Virus record (IMG/VR): IMGVR_UViG_3300036845_000456
Location: 16,968-80,967 of that record
Reading direction: 5' to 3' (one strand)
DNA length: 64,000 nucleotides
From: a virus
Made by a program: the position numbers and the translations under genes. Below, piece after piece: positions 33,386 to 40,458 of this stretch; the stretch's first letter is position 1; each line of letters opens with the position of its first letter. The notes beneath the pieces were generated by a model that was not told where the DNA came from, searched no databases, and saw only the letters and a program-made list of their open reading frames with translations.

Positions 33386-34417
33386 TTACTGGACAGTCAC
33401 GTCCGAATTTTCGACCGCCCATTTGCTGTAGGCGGCGACGTTGGCCAGCTTGTCATCGCGCGACACCGCGTCGGTCACCGTGAGAACTTCGAATTCACGC
33501 GGCAGCCGCTTGGCGTAGGCGATCACGTTCGGGAATGTCTTCCGGTCAGCAAGTCTGGCGATTGCCGTGCACACGGCGTAACGCTCGCTCGGCTCGCTCG
33601 GCACTTTGGCCGTTGCCGGGCTGGCCAAGATATCGTCAATGTTTGTCAGCGACTGATACATCGCCACAAACGCTTCCATCTCGGACGCCACGGTCTTACC
33701 GACCATTGCGGTGAACGCGCGCAAGCGGCGCGCGGGTGGCTGTTTGATGTAGGGCCCGCAGCGATAGATCGTGCGCGGGTTGGCCGACGCGTTCTGATCG
33801 CCGTCGGCGTCGCGGTACAAGCAATCCGGCCGAAACCGGATGAACGCGACAAGCTCGGGCGCCAAGTTGGTCGCCTTGGCGTGGGCAATCCACGACGGCA
33901 CGTCCACAATCATCGTGTAGTGGGCGAAGCGGCGCCGCAGCGGGACCGGCATCTGAATGACGGCGCGCGAGTCCTTGCTGCGGTTGCCCGCCGCCAGGAT
34001 CACGCAATTGTCGGGCAGCGTGTAGTCGCCGACGCGGCGATCGAGCACGAGTTGCATCATGACGGACATCATTTGCATCGTGCCGGTGTTGATCTCGTCA
34101 ATGAACAACAGCGTCGGGCCGTCGCTGCCGTCAGACTTCGGCAGTTCCTTCGGCGCCAGCCACACCGTCGTGCCGCTGGCGAGATCGGGCACGGGCAAGC
34201 CGCGCACGTCCACGCTTTCGCGGATGTTGGTGTGGAAGGGGATCAACTTACTGGCCATCTTTTGCGCAATCTGATGCGCAAGTTCGGACTTGCCGATGCC
34301 GCTCGCGCCCCACAACATGACGGGCTGGCCTTCGAGCAGGTGCATGATGATTTGATCGACCGCGTCGAGCGCGGTGATCGCGTTCTCGACTTCGAGGTTA
34401 ATGTCGTTGGTAGGCAT
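33386..34417 (-). CDS. MoxR-type AAA ATPase
   Basis: A protein of 343 residues. Walker A is GASGIGKSE at residues 37-45 and Walker B is LLFIDEIN at 103-110. Then come CVILAAGNRSKDS and PVPLRRRFAHYTMI with sensor and Arg-finger-like residues. This is the MoxR/CbbQ type of AAA+ ATPase, which remodels partner proteins together with a VWA protein. It has a GAAGGA ribosome site and is preceded by a TTGGAG-loop hairpin. Confidence 0.78.
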   Translation of the reverse strand: MPTNDINLEVENAITALDAVDQIIMHLLEGQPVMLWGASGIGKSELAHQIAQKMASKLIPFHTNIRESVDVRGLPVPDLASGTTVWLAPKELPKSDGSDGPTLLFIDEINTGTMQMMSVMMQLVLDRRVGDYTLPDNCVILAAGNRSKDSRAVIQMPVPLRRRFAHYTMIVDVPSWIAHAKATNLAPELVAFIRFRPDCLYRDADGDQNASANPRTIYRCGPYIKQPPARRLRAFTAMVGKTVASEMEAFVAMYQSLTNIDDILASPATAKVPSEPSERYAVCTAIARLADRKTFPNVIAYAKRLPREFEVLTVTDAVSRDDKLANVAAYSKWAVENSDVTVQ

Positions 34418-34440
34418 GTTTCGTTTTCCTTCGGGGTTTG

Positions 34441-34462
34441 GCCCGGCGCTCCAACGCCGGGC
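34441..34462 (-). promoter_or_regulatory. Leader hairpin with TTGGAG loop (copy 6)
   Basis: GCCCGGCG pairs perfectly with CGCCGGGC around CTCCAA, giving TTGGAG on the minus-strand transcript. It lies 24 bases before the MoxR start codon at 34417, just after the stop of the upstream gene. Confidence 0.7.
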
Positions 34463-34475
34463 ACTGAGATCGATT

Positions 34476-34949
34476 TTATTTCTTGCGGCTGATCAGGTCC
34501 GACAGCGCGACCGCTGTAGGCGCATCTTTCGGGCGCCGCAGTTCCCAACCATCCGCGTTGTCATAGCCGGACAGTCGGCGAATGGCGGCGCCGCGAATAG
34601 CGTCGATGATCCGATACGCCAGCGAGGCTTCATAATCATCGGTTTCGCACGCCTGATAGTCGAAGCAGTCGCAGGCTTTCAGAACCGTGAGCGCTTGCTT
34701 GCCCTGCGGCATCATCAGGAAAGGCTCGAACCGGCGAAACTGATAGCTCGGGAGATCGTCGTCATCGCCGTAGCGATGGCGAACAGAGCGTTCGTTCTCG
34801 GTCAGCAAGATAGCGCCGATCTCGCTCGCATTGGTGCGATCGAAATAGACGCGCTCGTGTGCTCCCGGAACGTAGTAGCTGAGCTTGTGTTCGACAGCGA
34901 AAGTCAGCAGGCCATCGATATGATCGTGGCCGACGATAAAAGCAGACAT
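34476..34949 (-). CDS. Conserved phage protein (KACDCFDYQACETDDYE type)
   Basis: A protein of 157 residues. Starts SAFIVGHDHIDGLLTFAVEH and contains KACDCFDYQACETDDYE, then AIRRLSGYDNADGWELRR. This set of phrases is common among phages of alphaproteobacteria and actinobacteria but the function is not known. Probably the first gene of the minus-strand operon. ATG at 34949 follows GAGAAAGGAAAC. Confidence 0.65.
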   Translation of the reverse strand: MSAFIVGHDHIDGLLTFAVEHKLSYYVPGAHERVYFDRTNASEIGAILLTENERSVRHRYGDDDDLPSYQFRRFEPFLMMPQGKQALTVLKACDCFDYQACETDDYEASLAYRIIDAIRGAAIRRLSGYDNADGWELRRPKDAPTAVALSDLISRKK

Positions 34950-34970
34950 GGTGTTTCCTTTCTCGGGTTT

Positions 34971-35066
34971 GCATCTCGAAGCGGCGCGTGTGCCAAAAAC
35001 GGAGCACGCTTACAGTCATTCGCGACCGTCCCAAAAGCGATGACGTTCACCGCCGCTTGGAGATGC
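34971..35066 (-). promoter_or_regulatory. Long-range leader stem
   Basis: GCATCTCGAAGCGGCG (34971-34986) pairs with CGCCGCTTGGAGATGC (35051-35066) at 15 of 16 positions. The enclosed 64 bases can form more pairing. Adjacent to it GCGCGCT pairs with AGCGCGC (35069-35086). It sits in the 5' leader of the minus-strand operon. Purpose unknown. Confidence 0.55.
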
Positions 35067-35500
35067 AGCGCGCTCGTAAGCGCGCTGTATTGATTATTTG
35101 CTCAAGTAAATGTTTTGGAGGTTCGTTGCGTTGGCGGCGATTTTGATCGTGTCACGTTGGACATGGTCGATCAGGCTATTGCGGTCGCGTTGGACATTCG
35201 CCAGCACGCACGCCAGACCCGGTGCACTCCGTTTCTTCTCGACGCCTCGGCGCCTTTACTAACCATCACCGGCCTACCGTGATCACCGCGATCCTCGCGC
35301 CTTGCGGCGCTACTGCGGGAACGGCCCTAGCCAGTTCTGGCGCCCGGACTTAAGCCTGCTAAGGTGTCCGGGGAACCCGACCCCCTCCCGGGGGCAACAC
35401 TGTATATATAGGAACGATATTCCTAGGGTCAAGGGCCCTATAGGGTAATTCGTTACCACTGCGGGCTGGCGGTATATTCTGCCGAATAACGGGGGCAACC
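35067..35500. other. Non-coding control region between divergent operons
   Basis: No gene is convincing in either direction. It holds the minus-strand promoter candidate, the palindromic AGGAACGATATTCCT, the GC-rich inverted repeats around 35300-35395 and an operator-like palindrome near 35501. On the minus strand the mRNA leader would be about 450 bases long, which is large and suggests regulatory RNA folding. Confidence 0.5.
35405..35432 (-). promoter_or_regulatory. Sigma-70-type promoter for the minus-strand operon
   Basis: On the minus strand TTGACC (35432-35427) and TATATA (35410-35405) are separated by 16 bases, a strong match to the -35 and -10 boxes. The spacer contains the palindrome AGGAATATCGTTCCT, which could be an operator. 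Confidence 0.6.
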
Positions 35501-35525
35501 GTCAACATTTCGTTGACACGGGTTG
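35496..35525 (+). promoter_or_regulatory. Palindromic operator before the cysteine-cluster gene
   Basis: GTCAAC (35501-35506) pairs with GTTGAC (35512-35517) around ATTTC, and outside of it CAACC pairs with GGTTG. A TTGACA -35-like box lies in the right arm. It is about 30 bases before the first plus-strand gene and may bind a repressor. Confidence 0.5.
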
Positions 35526-35552
35526 CGCCGTATTGCAACGGTTGCGGGCGAG

Positions 35553-36158
35553 ATGATTCCCATGACAGAAAATCACCGGACCTGTGGCACGTGTACCCAA
35601 TGCTGCAAGCTTCTCCCGATGCAGAAGGGTAGCGATGCGCGCCATCCTGAGATCATGGCCATGGTTGCCGTGCCCGGGATGATTCGAGATTTCGATAAGC
35701 CGGCCGGCAAGCGTTGCAAGCACCAGCGCCACGGCAAAGGCTGCGCGGTTTACGATTATCGCCCGATGGGCTGCCGCATCTGGTCCTGCCGCTGGTTGGT
35801 CGGCGACGACACCGCAGACCTACGGCGGCCCGATCGGTCGCACTACGTCATCGACATCATGCCGGATTTTATCGGCGTCGATGATAACCGGATGCAGGTG
35901 ATTCAAATCTGGATCGATCCCGATTATCCAGACGCGCATCGCGATCCGGCCTTGCGCGAGTATATCGAGCGGCGCGGCCGTGACGGCATCGTCGCATTGG
36001 TCCGCTTCAGCCCGCGCATCGGAATGTTGTTGGTGCCTCCGAACATGGCGAGCGATGGGCAATGGCATGAAGTTGTTCTGCCGGAAGCAACGGCGCCGCA
36101 ATGGGGGCTCTGGCCCGACGAGTTTCGCAAGGAATTGGCAAGCAATGATCAGGGATGA
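35553..36158 (+). CDS. YkgJ-like cysteine-cluster (zinc/iron-chelating) protein
   Basis: A protein of 201 residues (or 198 from the ATG at 35562). Starts with CGTCTQCC, the CxxCxxCC cluster, followed by KRCKHQRHGKGCAVYDYRP and MGCRIWSC, the pattern of the YkgJ family thought to bind iron or zinc. No enzymatic role is established. It opens the plus-strand operon of accessory genes. Confidence 0.7.
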   Translation: MIPMTENHRTCGTCTQCCKLLPMQKGSDARHPEIMAMVAVPGMIRDFDKPAGKRCKHQRHGKGCAVYDYRPMGCRIWSCRWLVGDDTADLRRPDRSHYVIDIMPDFIGVDDNRMQVIQIWIDPDYPDAHRDPALREYIERRGRDGIVALVRFSPRIGMLLVPPNMASDGQWHEVVLPEATAPQWGLWPDEFRKELASNDQG

Positions 36159-36444
36159 CGATCCGCTGTTGATCCAGCCCAAGAACACCATGCCGCGCAT
36201 CGATGCGATATGGGCGTTTCTGTCGGTTGATGAAAAGGATGGCAACGAAGGCGTGACGGCTGCGACGATGAGCGGTCAACTCGTGCCGCTGATCGCCGCC
36301 GACGAAAAGCGGTTGGCCTCGCTGCGGCCGATCGCGCAGAACATGGTCGAACGGTTTGGTATGAAAATCAGGCTGGTCAAGTTTCACGTCCGCGAAGTGA
36401 TCGAGGAATATAGCCCAACCTCAAACCCGAAGGAGTCAGCGTGA
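36145..36444 (+). CDS. Protein of unknown function
   Basis: A protein of 99 residues from ATG 36145, overlapping the previous stop by 14 bases. Alpha/beta with PRIDAIWAFLSVDEKDGNEG, then LRPIAQNMVERFGMKIRLVKF. No domain recognised. Translationally coupled with the next gene (GTGA). Confidence 0.55.
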   Translation: MIRDDDPLLIQPKNTMPRIDAIWAFLSVDEKDGNEGVTAATMSGQLVPLIAADEKRLASLRPIAQNMVERFGMKIRLVKFHVREVIEEYSPTSNPKESA

Positions 36445-36809
36445 CCGAGAAGCTTCTGCATGTAAGCCTGTTGGTAAAAGAAAATCATGTGTGGGATTTG
36501 CTCCGCACATTTGACGAGCACAAAGTCGGCAATGTTGAAGTGACGGCCGTGGTGCCGCCGCCACTGGCATTGCCGGCGCCAGAGCGGCAGCGTGCAAAGT
36601 CAGCGGGTCGAGTGCCGGCCGGGCAAAACAAGGAAGCCGTGCTCGCTGCCACCAAGCCCGGCGAAACGTTCAGCGCGCGCGACGTCAGCGCCAAGACCGG
36701 GATCACCACCAAGCAAGCGTCAAGCGCACTCTACAATCTGATGCTCAACGGCATGGTGCGCCGTGCCGGTTTCGGCAAATTTCGACTCACCGCAGCGGGG
36801 ACCAAATGA
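36441..36809 (+). CDS. Putative winged-helix DNA-binding protein
   Basis: A protein of 122 residues from a GTG overlapping the previous stop. The N-terminal 50 residues are an alpha/beta module. The C-terminal 60 read as a winged helix (ATKPGETFSARDVSAKTG then QASSALYNLMLNGMVRRAG). It may regulate the surrounding operon. Confidence 0.6.
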   Translation: MTEKLLHVSLLVKENHVWDLLRTFDEHKVGNVEVTAVVPPPLALPAPERQRAKSAGRVPAGQNKEAVLAATKPGETFSARDVSAKTGITTKQASSALYNLMLNGMVRRAGFGKFRLTAAGTK

Positions 36810-37129
36810 CATTCAAAGCCTATAAAAGTTACCAGTTTGTTGACAAGGACCCGGTGATCGACGTGGTCCGCACGGCGGTGCAGGACTCCAAGCTGAGCTA
36901 TACCGACATCCACGATCTCAGCGACGTGTCGGTCAGCACCATGTATAATTGGTTTCACGGCCAGACTCGCCGGCCGACGCATGCGGCGGTGGCGGCGGTG
37001 CTCGGGGCGCTCGGCTATGAACTGACGCTGGCGCGGAAACGCGCGGCTAAGGTGATCCAACTCGATGCCGAACGGGCACAGCGGGCGCGAGCCAGGGCGG
37101 CCAAGCAGAAACGGCAAGCGGCATCGTAA
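36806..37129 (+). CDS. Xre-like helix-turn-helix protein
   Basis: A protein of 107 residues. Residues 25-75 show the five-helix pattern with SYTDIHDLSDVSVSTMYNWF and RPTHAAVAAVLGALGYEL. The tail is very basic (RARARAAKQKRQ). A repressor-type regulator, common in phages of Rhizobiales. Coupled by ATGA to the previous gene. Confidence 0.72.
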   Translation: MTFKAYKSYQFVDKDPVIDVVRTAVQDSKLSYTDIHDLSDVSVSTMYNWFHGQTRRPTHAAVAAVLGALGYELTLARKRAAKVIQLDAERAQRARARAAKQKRQAAS

Positions 37130-37145
37130 ACGAAATAGGACGGGC

Positions 37146-37568
37146 ATGGGGATGGATACCGGTTATCTGATTGATCCGAGCTTGCAGCGGGTCAGCTTGA
37201 TCGAGCTTGAAACGCCAGTGGTGGCCACCATCGAGCGGTTGATCGGCGACAGCTACGGCATCGATCATGCGACGATCAGCGATGTCGGCGACATGATCTG
37301 GGTCGCGGGCGGGAGCTTGCTGGCGCAGAAGCCGGTCTATGCGTTTCGGTTGCCGGTGCAGCGCGATCCGTTTGCGGGCAAAGCGATCATCATCGGCGGC
37401 GATGACCAGCACAAACCGATCATTCCGATCGACGTGGTGAAACAGGACATCGAATGGCTCGGGCTGATCGTGCCGACCGTCACCGTCATCAACGAAGAAA
37501 CTGAATTGTTCGGCCGGAAAGCAATCCGGCATCGCGCCGTCGTCACTTACGAAAGGCCCAAGAAATGA
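37146..37568 (+). CDS. Conserved protein of unknown function
   Basis: A protein of 140 residues from ATG 37146. Beta-rich: GYLIDPSLQRVSLIE, then FRLPVQRDPFAGKAIIIGGD, then WLGLIVPTVTVINEE. Resembles small phage proteins without known function. The next gene overlaps its end by 4 bases. Confidence 0.55.
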   Translation: MGMDTGYLIDPSLQRVSLIELETPVVATIERLIGDSYGIDHATISDVGDMIWVAGGSLLAQKPVYAFRLPVQRDPFAGKAIIIGGDDQHKPIIPIDVVKQDIEWLGLIVPTVTVINEETELFGRKAIRHRAVVTYERPKK

Positions 37569-37795
37569 GCACTACTGAGATTGAGCGCCCGCACGTGCAG
37601 ACTATCGATGATGCCGATCTGGTCTTGCTCGGCATGCTGGTCGATGCCCACGGCTTGCCGGAAGTGCTATGGGGACTGGCGCGTGTTTGCTCGGATCGCG
37701 CGGAAGCCATCGCCAAGGACGACGCACACCGGGCCAATGAGTGGATGTCGCATTCGGTGCAATTAGATGATCTCGCTGCCGAGATCGGAGAATGA
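37565..37795 (+). CDS. Small acidic helical protein
   Basis: A protein of 76 residues, IDDADLVLLGMLVDAHGLPE then WGLARVCSDRAEAIAKDD. Resembles small phage regulators but with no clear family. Overlaps neighbours on both ends. Confidence 0.55.
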   Translation: MSTTEIERPHVQTIDDADLVLLGMLVDAHGLPEVLWGLARVCSDRAEAIAKDDAHRANEWMSHSVQLDDLAAEIGE

Positions 37796-38219
37796 ATTGC
37801 GCGACGTGTTGATCATCGCGCCGCTGGCGTTCGGCGTCGGATTCTTTATCGGGGATTCCTGGCAAGACTCTGCGCCGGTCGCGGTGTCCAGTGGCGGCCT
37901 CACGATCGTGCAGCGGTTGGCGCCAACGCCATCGTCAACGCCACCGCCATCGCCGACGCCCACGTCAACGTCTACGCCTTCGATCTCGGCCTCGCCCACG
38001 CCGTCGCCAGCGTCAACGTCTCTGTCTGCGGCCACGGCTACGTCATCGCCTCCGTCAACGTCCACGTCAACGCCTTCGCCTTCGCCATCGCCAGCGTCCT
38101 CGCCTTCGTCTGCGGCAGCGTCCTCGCCTTCGTCAACGCGCAATATCTGCTCGCCCGGGTGGCGCGAGAATTTCTATCGCCACGGAGTTCTGCACTGGCG
38201 GTGTCGCTATGGCCGATGA
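37767..38219 (+). CDS. Membrane-anchored Ser/Thr/Pro low-complexity protein
   Basis: A protein of 150 residues (120 residues less 10 if started at the TTG at 37797 that follows a GGAG site). One membrane helix (VLIIAPLAFGVGFFIGDSW) lies near the start. Residues 55-125 are almost only Ser, Thr, Pro and Ala, encoded by the hexamer repeat at locus B. A short C-terminal piece (GWRENFYRHGVLHW) ends it. Possibly an envelope protein with a disordered stalk. The first ATG lies inside the upstream gene, so the start is uncertain. Confidence 0.5.
   Translation: MISLPRSENELRDVLIIAPLAFGVGFFIGDSWQDSAPVAVSSGGLTIVQRLAPTPSSTPPPSPTPTSTSTPSISASPTPSPASTSLSAATATSSPPSTSTSTPSPSPSPASSPSSAAASSPSSTRNICSPGWRENFYRHGVLHWRCRYGR
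37920..38136. repeat. Degenerate hexamer repeat (GYCNNC), locus B
   Basis: About 217 bases of GYC NNC units (GTCAACGCCATC and similar) on the plus strand. In this gene it is translated in the frame giving Ser/Thr/Pro. Same consensus as in loci A, C and D. Confidence 0.7.
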
Positions 38220-38403
38220 TCAATGGACCGCGCAAGACAAGTTGGCCTGCATCGAGCGCGAATTGCGCTACCGGCTGCGCGTCTATCCGCGCCGGGTGGC
38301 CGAAGGCAAAATGACAGAACAGCAAATGCGGCGCGAGATTTCCATCATGGAAGCAATCGTCGCCGATCTGCGGGCCAATGCTGAGAGGGACCGGTTGATA
38401 TGA
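38209..38403 (+). CDS. Small helical protein
   Basis: A protein of 64 residues from ATG 38209. DKLACIERELRYRLRVYPRR then EISIMEAIVADLRANAERD; a typical coiled coil of phage accessory proteins. Overlaps neighbours by 4 to 11 bases, so it is coupled. Confidence 0.6.
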   Translation: MADDQWTAQDKLACIERELRYRLRVYPRRVAEGKMTEQQMRREISIMEAIVADLRANAERDRLI

Positions 38404-38687
38404 CGGATCAGGAAACGGAAACGGGATACGGGCTGACGGTCGGCTTTGATCCGCTGTTGCGCAGCTTGCGCCGCCATTTTCTCAAACCACGCTACGACAT
38501 TCCTGATAAGACAACCGCGCGCGCCATCAAAACTTCGCCGACGTCCTCGTCAGCGTCTACGCCGACGGCCTCGTCATCGTCATCGCCCACGTCAACGCTC
38601 TCGCCACCGCCCCTGCCTTCGCCAACGTCGTCGCCATCGTCACCGCCCTCGCCAGCGCCAACGTCTTCGCCCTCGGTGCGTCCGTGA
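38400..38687 (+). CDS. Small protein with low-complexity Ser/Pro tail
   Basis: A protein of 95 residues. The first 45 residues (GYGLTVGFDPLLRSLRRHF and on) look like a real domain. The rest is Ser/Thr/Pro from the hexamer repeat at locus C. The true functional protein may be the short head. Coupled to the upstream gene by ATGA. Confidence 0.45.
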   Translation: MTDQETETGYGLTVGFDPLLRSLRRHFLKPRYDIPDKTTARAIKTSPTSSSASTPTASSSSSPTSTLSPPPLPSPTSSPSSPPSPAPTSSPSVRP

Positions 38688-38840
38688 TCCAGCATCTACG
38701 GCATCGACTATGTCCTCGTTACCGTCATCGTCTCCGTCAATGCCCGCGCTAGAGCCGACGCCACCGCCTACGCCGACGCCAACGCCCTCGTCATCGCCGA
38801 CGCACCGTCAACGCCTTCGCCGACGTCTTCGCCAACGTTC
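38530..38840. repeat. Degenerate hexamer repeat (GYCNNC), locus C
   Basis: Two blocks of hexamer repeat (about 38530-38680 and 38735-38840), interrupted by 50 bases of different sequence. The first is translated by the gene at 38400. The second has no gene that I can support, so repeat persists even where nothing is translated. Confidence 0.65.
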
Positions 38841-38862
38841 TAACCACGGGAGTAACTAAGCC

Positions 38863-39519
38863 ATGCAGCGCGCCTACCAAATCGCATTCATCAAAGGCTA
38901 CATCGCGCATCCGTACTGGCCGCAGCGCGAGCGGCTGATCAACATCCAGAAGGAGTCCGGGACCAAGCGCGTGCGCTCGGAGGAAAAGCGCGTCAAGGTC
39001 TTGCGCGACTATCTGGCCACCAAAAACATGAGCATGGCCGATTACGAAGCGCTTGAGGAAGAAGCCGATCGCCAGTTCTATACGGCGGCCGATCTCGACA
39101 ATGCCGACGGCCACGACACGACCGAGATTGTGATCCCGGCGCATCAGATATACGGCATGGCGGCGCAAGCTTGCGGTCTGGCCTCAAGTTCGATCCGCAT
39201 TGCCCGCGCCGAAAATCTGCGCACGGTCCTGACCGTGTCCGACATATTCACCGGCAAGCACAAAGCAGACGGCGTATGGGAGCGTTTCGTCGTCGTCACC
39301 GCTGGCGCCGGCAACAAGCTGAGCAATCAAAGAGCGCTGCGCAGCAACGAGTATGTTGGTCCGTTTCAGGCGACATTTGAAGTGAAGTTCAGCGAGGAAG
39401 TCATCGATCCGAAAAAGGTTGACGATTTTCTCGGCTTCTGTGGCCGCGAGATCGGCGTTGGCGCCAGCCGCAAGCTCGGTTGGGGCCGCTTCGAGATCGG
39501 CAAGGCCAAAGCCAAATGA
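38863..39519 (+). CDS. Conserved phage protein with RAMP-like glycine loop
   Basis: A protein of 218 residues. The C-terminal part has GVGASRKLGWGRFEIG, resembling the glycine-rich loop of RAMP-fold proteins. The middle contains IVIPAHQIYGMAAQACGLAS and DIFTGKHKADGVWERFVVV, a phrase set seen in phage proteins of unknown function. No catalytic histidine is evident. RAMP membership is a guess from the loop; no CRISPR array is near. Confidence 0.5.
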   Translation: MQRAYQIAFIKGYIAHPYWPQRERLINIQKESGTKRVRSEEKRVKVLRDYLATKNMSMADYEALEEEADRQFYTAADLDNADGHDTTEIVIPAHQIYGMAAQACGLASSSIRIARAENLRTVLTVSDIFTGKHKADGVWERFVVVTAGAGNKLSNQRALRSNEYVGPFQATFEVKFSEEVIDPKKVDDFLGFCGREIGVGASRKLGWGRFEIGKAKAK

Positions 39520-39704
39520 TACACAAACAAGAAGCTGAGTTGCTGGTAGCAACTATCGCCAAGCTTTCTAACGTAATTGTGCCTGTGGAAGCGGCGTTGG
39601 AAGCGATGTACGCCGTCGAACTCGCACGGTATGACCGGACAAAGAATCGGGGTGTGCATTATAAACCGCAAAGGTCATCTGCAACCTTAGAAGCCGCAGA
39701 ATGA
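39516..39704 (+). CDS. Small helical protein
   Basis: A protein of 62 residues overlapping the previous stop by ATGA. Begins IHKQEAELLVATIAKLSNVI and has a charged tail. Unknown. Confidence 0.5.
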   Translation: MIHKQEAELLVATIAKLSNVIVPVEAALEAMYAVELARYDRTKNRGVHYKPQRSSATLEAAE

Positions 39705-39707
39705 ACC

Positions 39708-39980
39708 ATGCCCATGAACTTTGAAGTCCAGCGGCGCCAGTGCAAAACCTGCATCTTCCGAGCAAAGCACTGGCCGCCCGGTTTCCTTGAAGCCAAGCTC
39801 GATGACATCAGGGACCCGGCCATGGCTGGGTTTTTTCTGGGCTACAGAATATGCCACCACAGCAAGGCCGCATGCTGCGCCGGATTTTGGGCCCGGCACA
39901 AAGACGACTTCACGTTCGGGCAGATAGCGCAGCGCCTTGGCTTGGTGGAATACGTGGACGACGATCAGCTTGACGGTTGA
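39708..39980 (+). CDS. Cysteine-rich, metal-binding phage protein
   Basis: A protein of 90 residues. QCKTCIFRAKHWPP, then FFLGYRICHHSKAACCAGFW, then RHKDDFTFGQIAQRLGLVE. The CxxC...CHH...CC pattern is conserved in many phages and plasmids of alphaproteobacteria and suggests metal binding. Function unknown. It ends the plus-strand operon before a strong terminator. Confidence 0.7.
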   Translation: MPMNFEVQRRQCKTCIFRAKHWPPGFLEAKLDDIRDPAMAGFFLGYRICHHSKAACCAGFWARHKDDFTFGQIAQRLGLVEYVDDDQLDG

Positions 39981-40024
39981 AACGCTGCGTCGCTAAGATC
40001 AACCGTCGAGTTTGGTAGGCTCGC

Positions 40025-40073
40025 AAAAGCTGGCGGCGTCCGTCGTGGTGTTCGGACGTTCGCCAGCTTTTTT
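40025..40073. terminator. Strong bidirectional terminator
   Basis: AAAAGCTGGCG (40025-40035) pairs with CGCCAGCTTTTTT (40061-40073), with inner GTCCG/CGGAC. The T run on the right and the A run on the left allow use from both sides. It ends the plus-strand operon at 39980. Confidence 0.88.
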
Positions 40074-40074
40074 A

Positions 40075-40288
40075 ATGCCCCGATCGCACTGGACCGAATC
40101 AGCATCGAATCAGGAACGAATCGGTCGCTGGCCTAAAGTCTGGCAAGTTATGGATTAGCTTTCGGGGAAGTGCCGCCGTCGGCAATGGAAGTCCGGGCTT
40201 CGCGCCTACATTGGCCGGCGGCGGCGATCTCGGCACCTTGCCGTTGGGCGTCAAGCGCCTACTGGCCGAGATCATGGCGTTCGGGTAA
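40075..40288 (+). pseudogene. Possible frameshifted small gene
   Basis: An ATG at 40075 gives a 28-residue peptide (PRSHWTESASNQERIGRWPK and on) that ends at TAG. A second frame in the same stretch ends with DLGTLPLGVKRLLAEIMAFG just before TAA at 40286, which looks like a real protein end but lacks a start codon. A 2-base change would join them. The hairpin AAGGACCG/CGGTCCTT follows at 40287-40328. I can not tell decay from an error in the sequence. Confidence 0.3.
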
Positions 40289-40458
40289 AGGACCGCCGCC
40301 ATCGCTGTTTTGAGGCGACGGTCCTTCCCCTCTGGCGCCCCTGGCGCGGGCTCATCGAAAGTGCGCCGGGGCTAACCTGTCAACGGAAAGTAGACACCTT
40401 TGCGGGAGACTGTCAACCGGACGGAGACAGCTTCCGAGAATTGGTGCCTCGGTGGTCA
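40289..40458. other. Intergenic spacer with a hairpin
   Basis: Apart from the AAGGACCG/CGGTCCTT hairpin, I see nothing coding. No promoter elements stand out. The operons on the two sides converge here. Confidence 0.4.

Noticed and set aside
37891-38403. Arg-rich long frame starting at 37891
   Set aside because: Only its last 64 codons (from 38209) look like a protein; the rest is the hexamer repeat read in another phase.
38446-38859. Arg-rich frame from 38446
   Set aside because: It is locus C hexamer repeat in another frame; no ribosome site and no sensible composition.
40099-40302. Minus-strand frame of 67 residues
   Set aside because: It is shadowed by the possible plus-strand frame and has no ribosome site. 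Both are weak.
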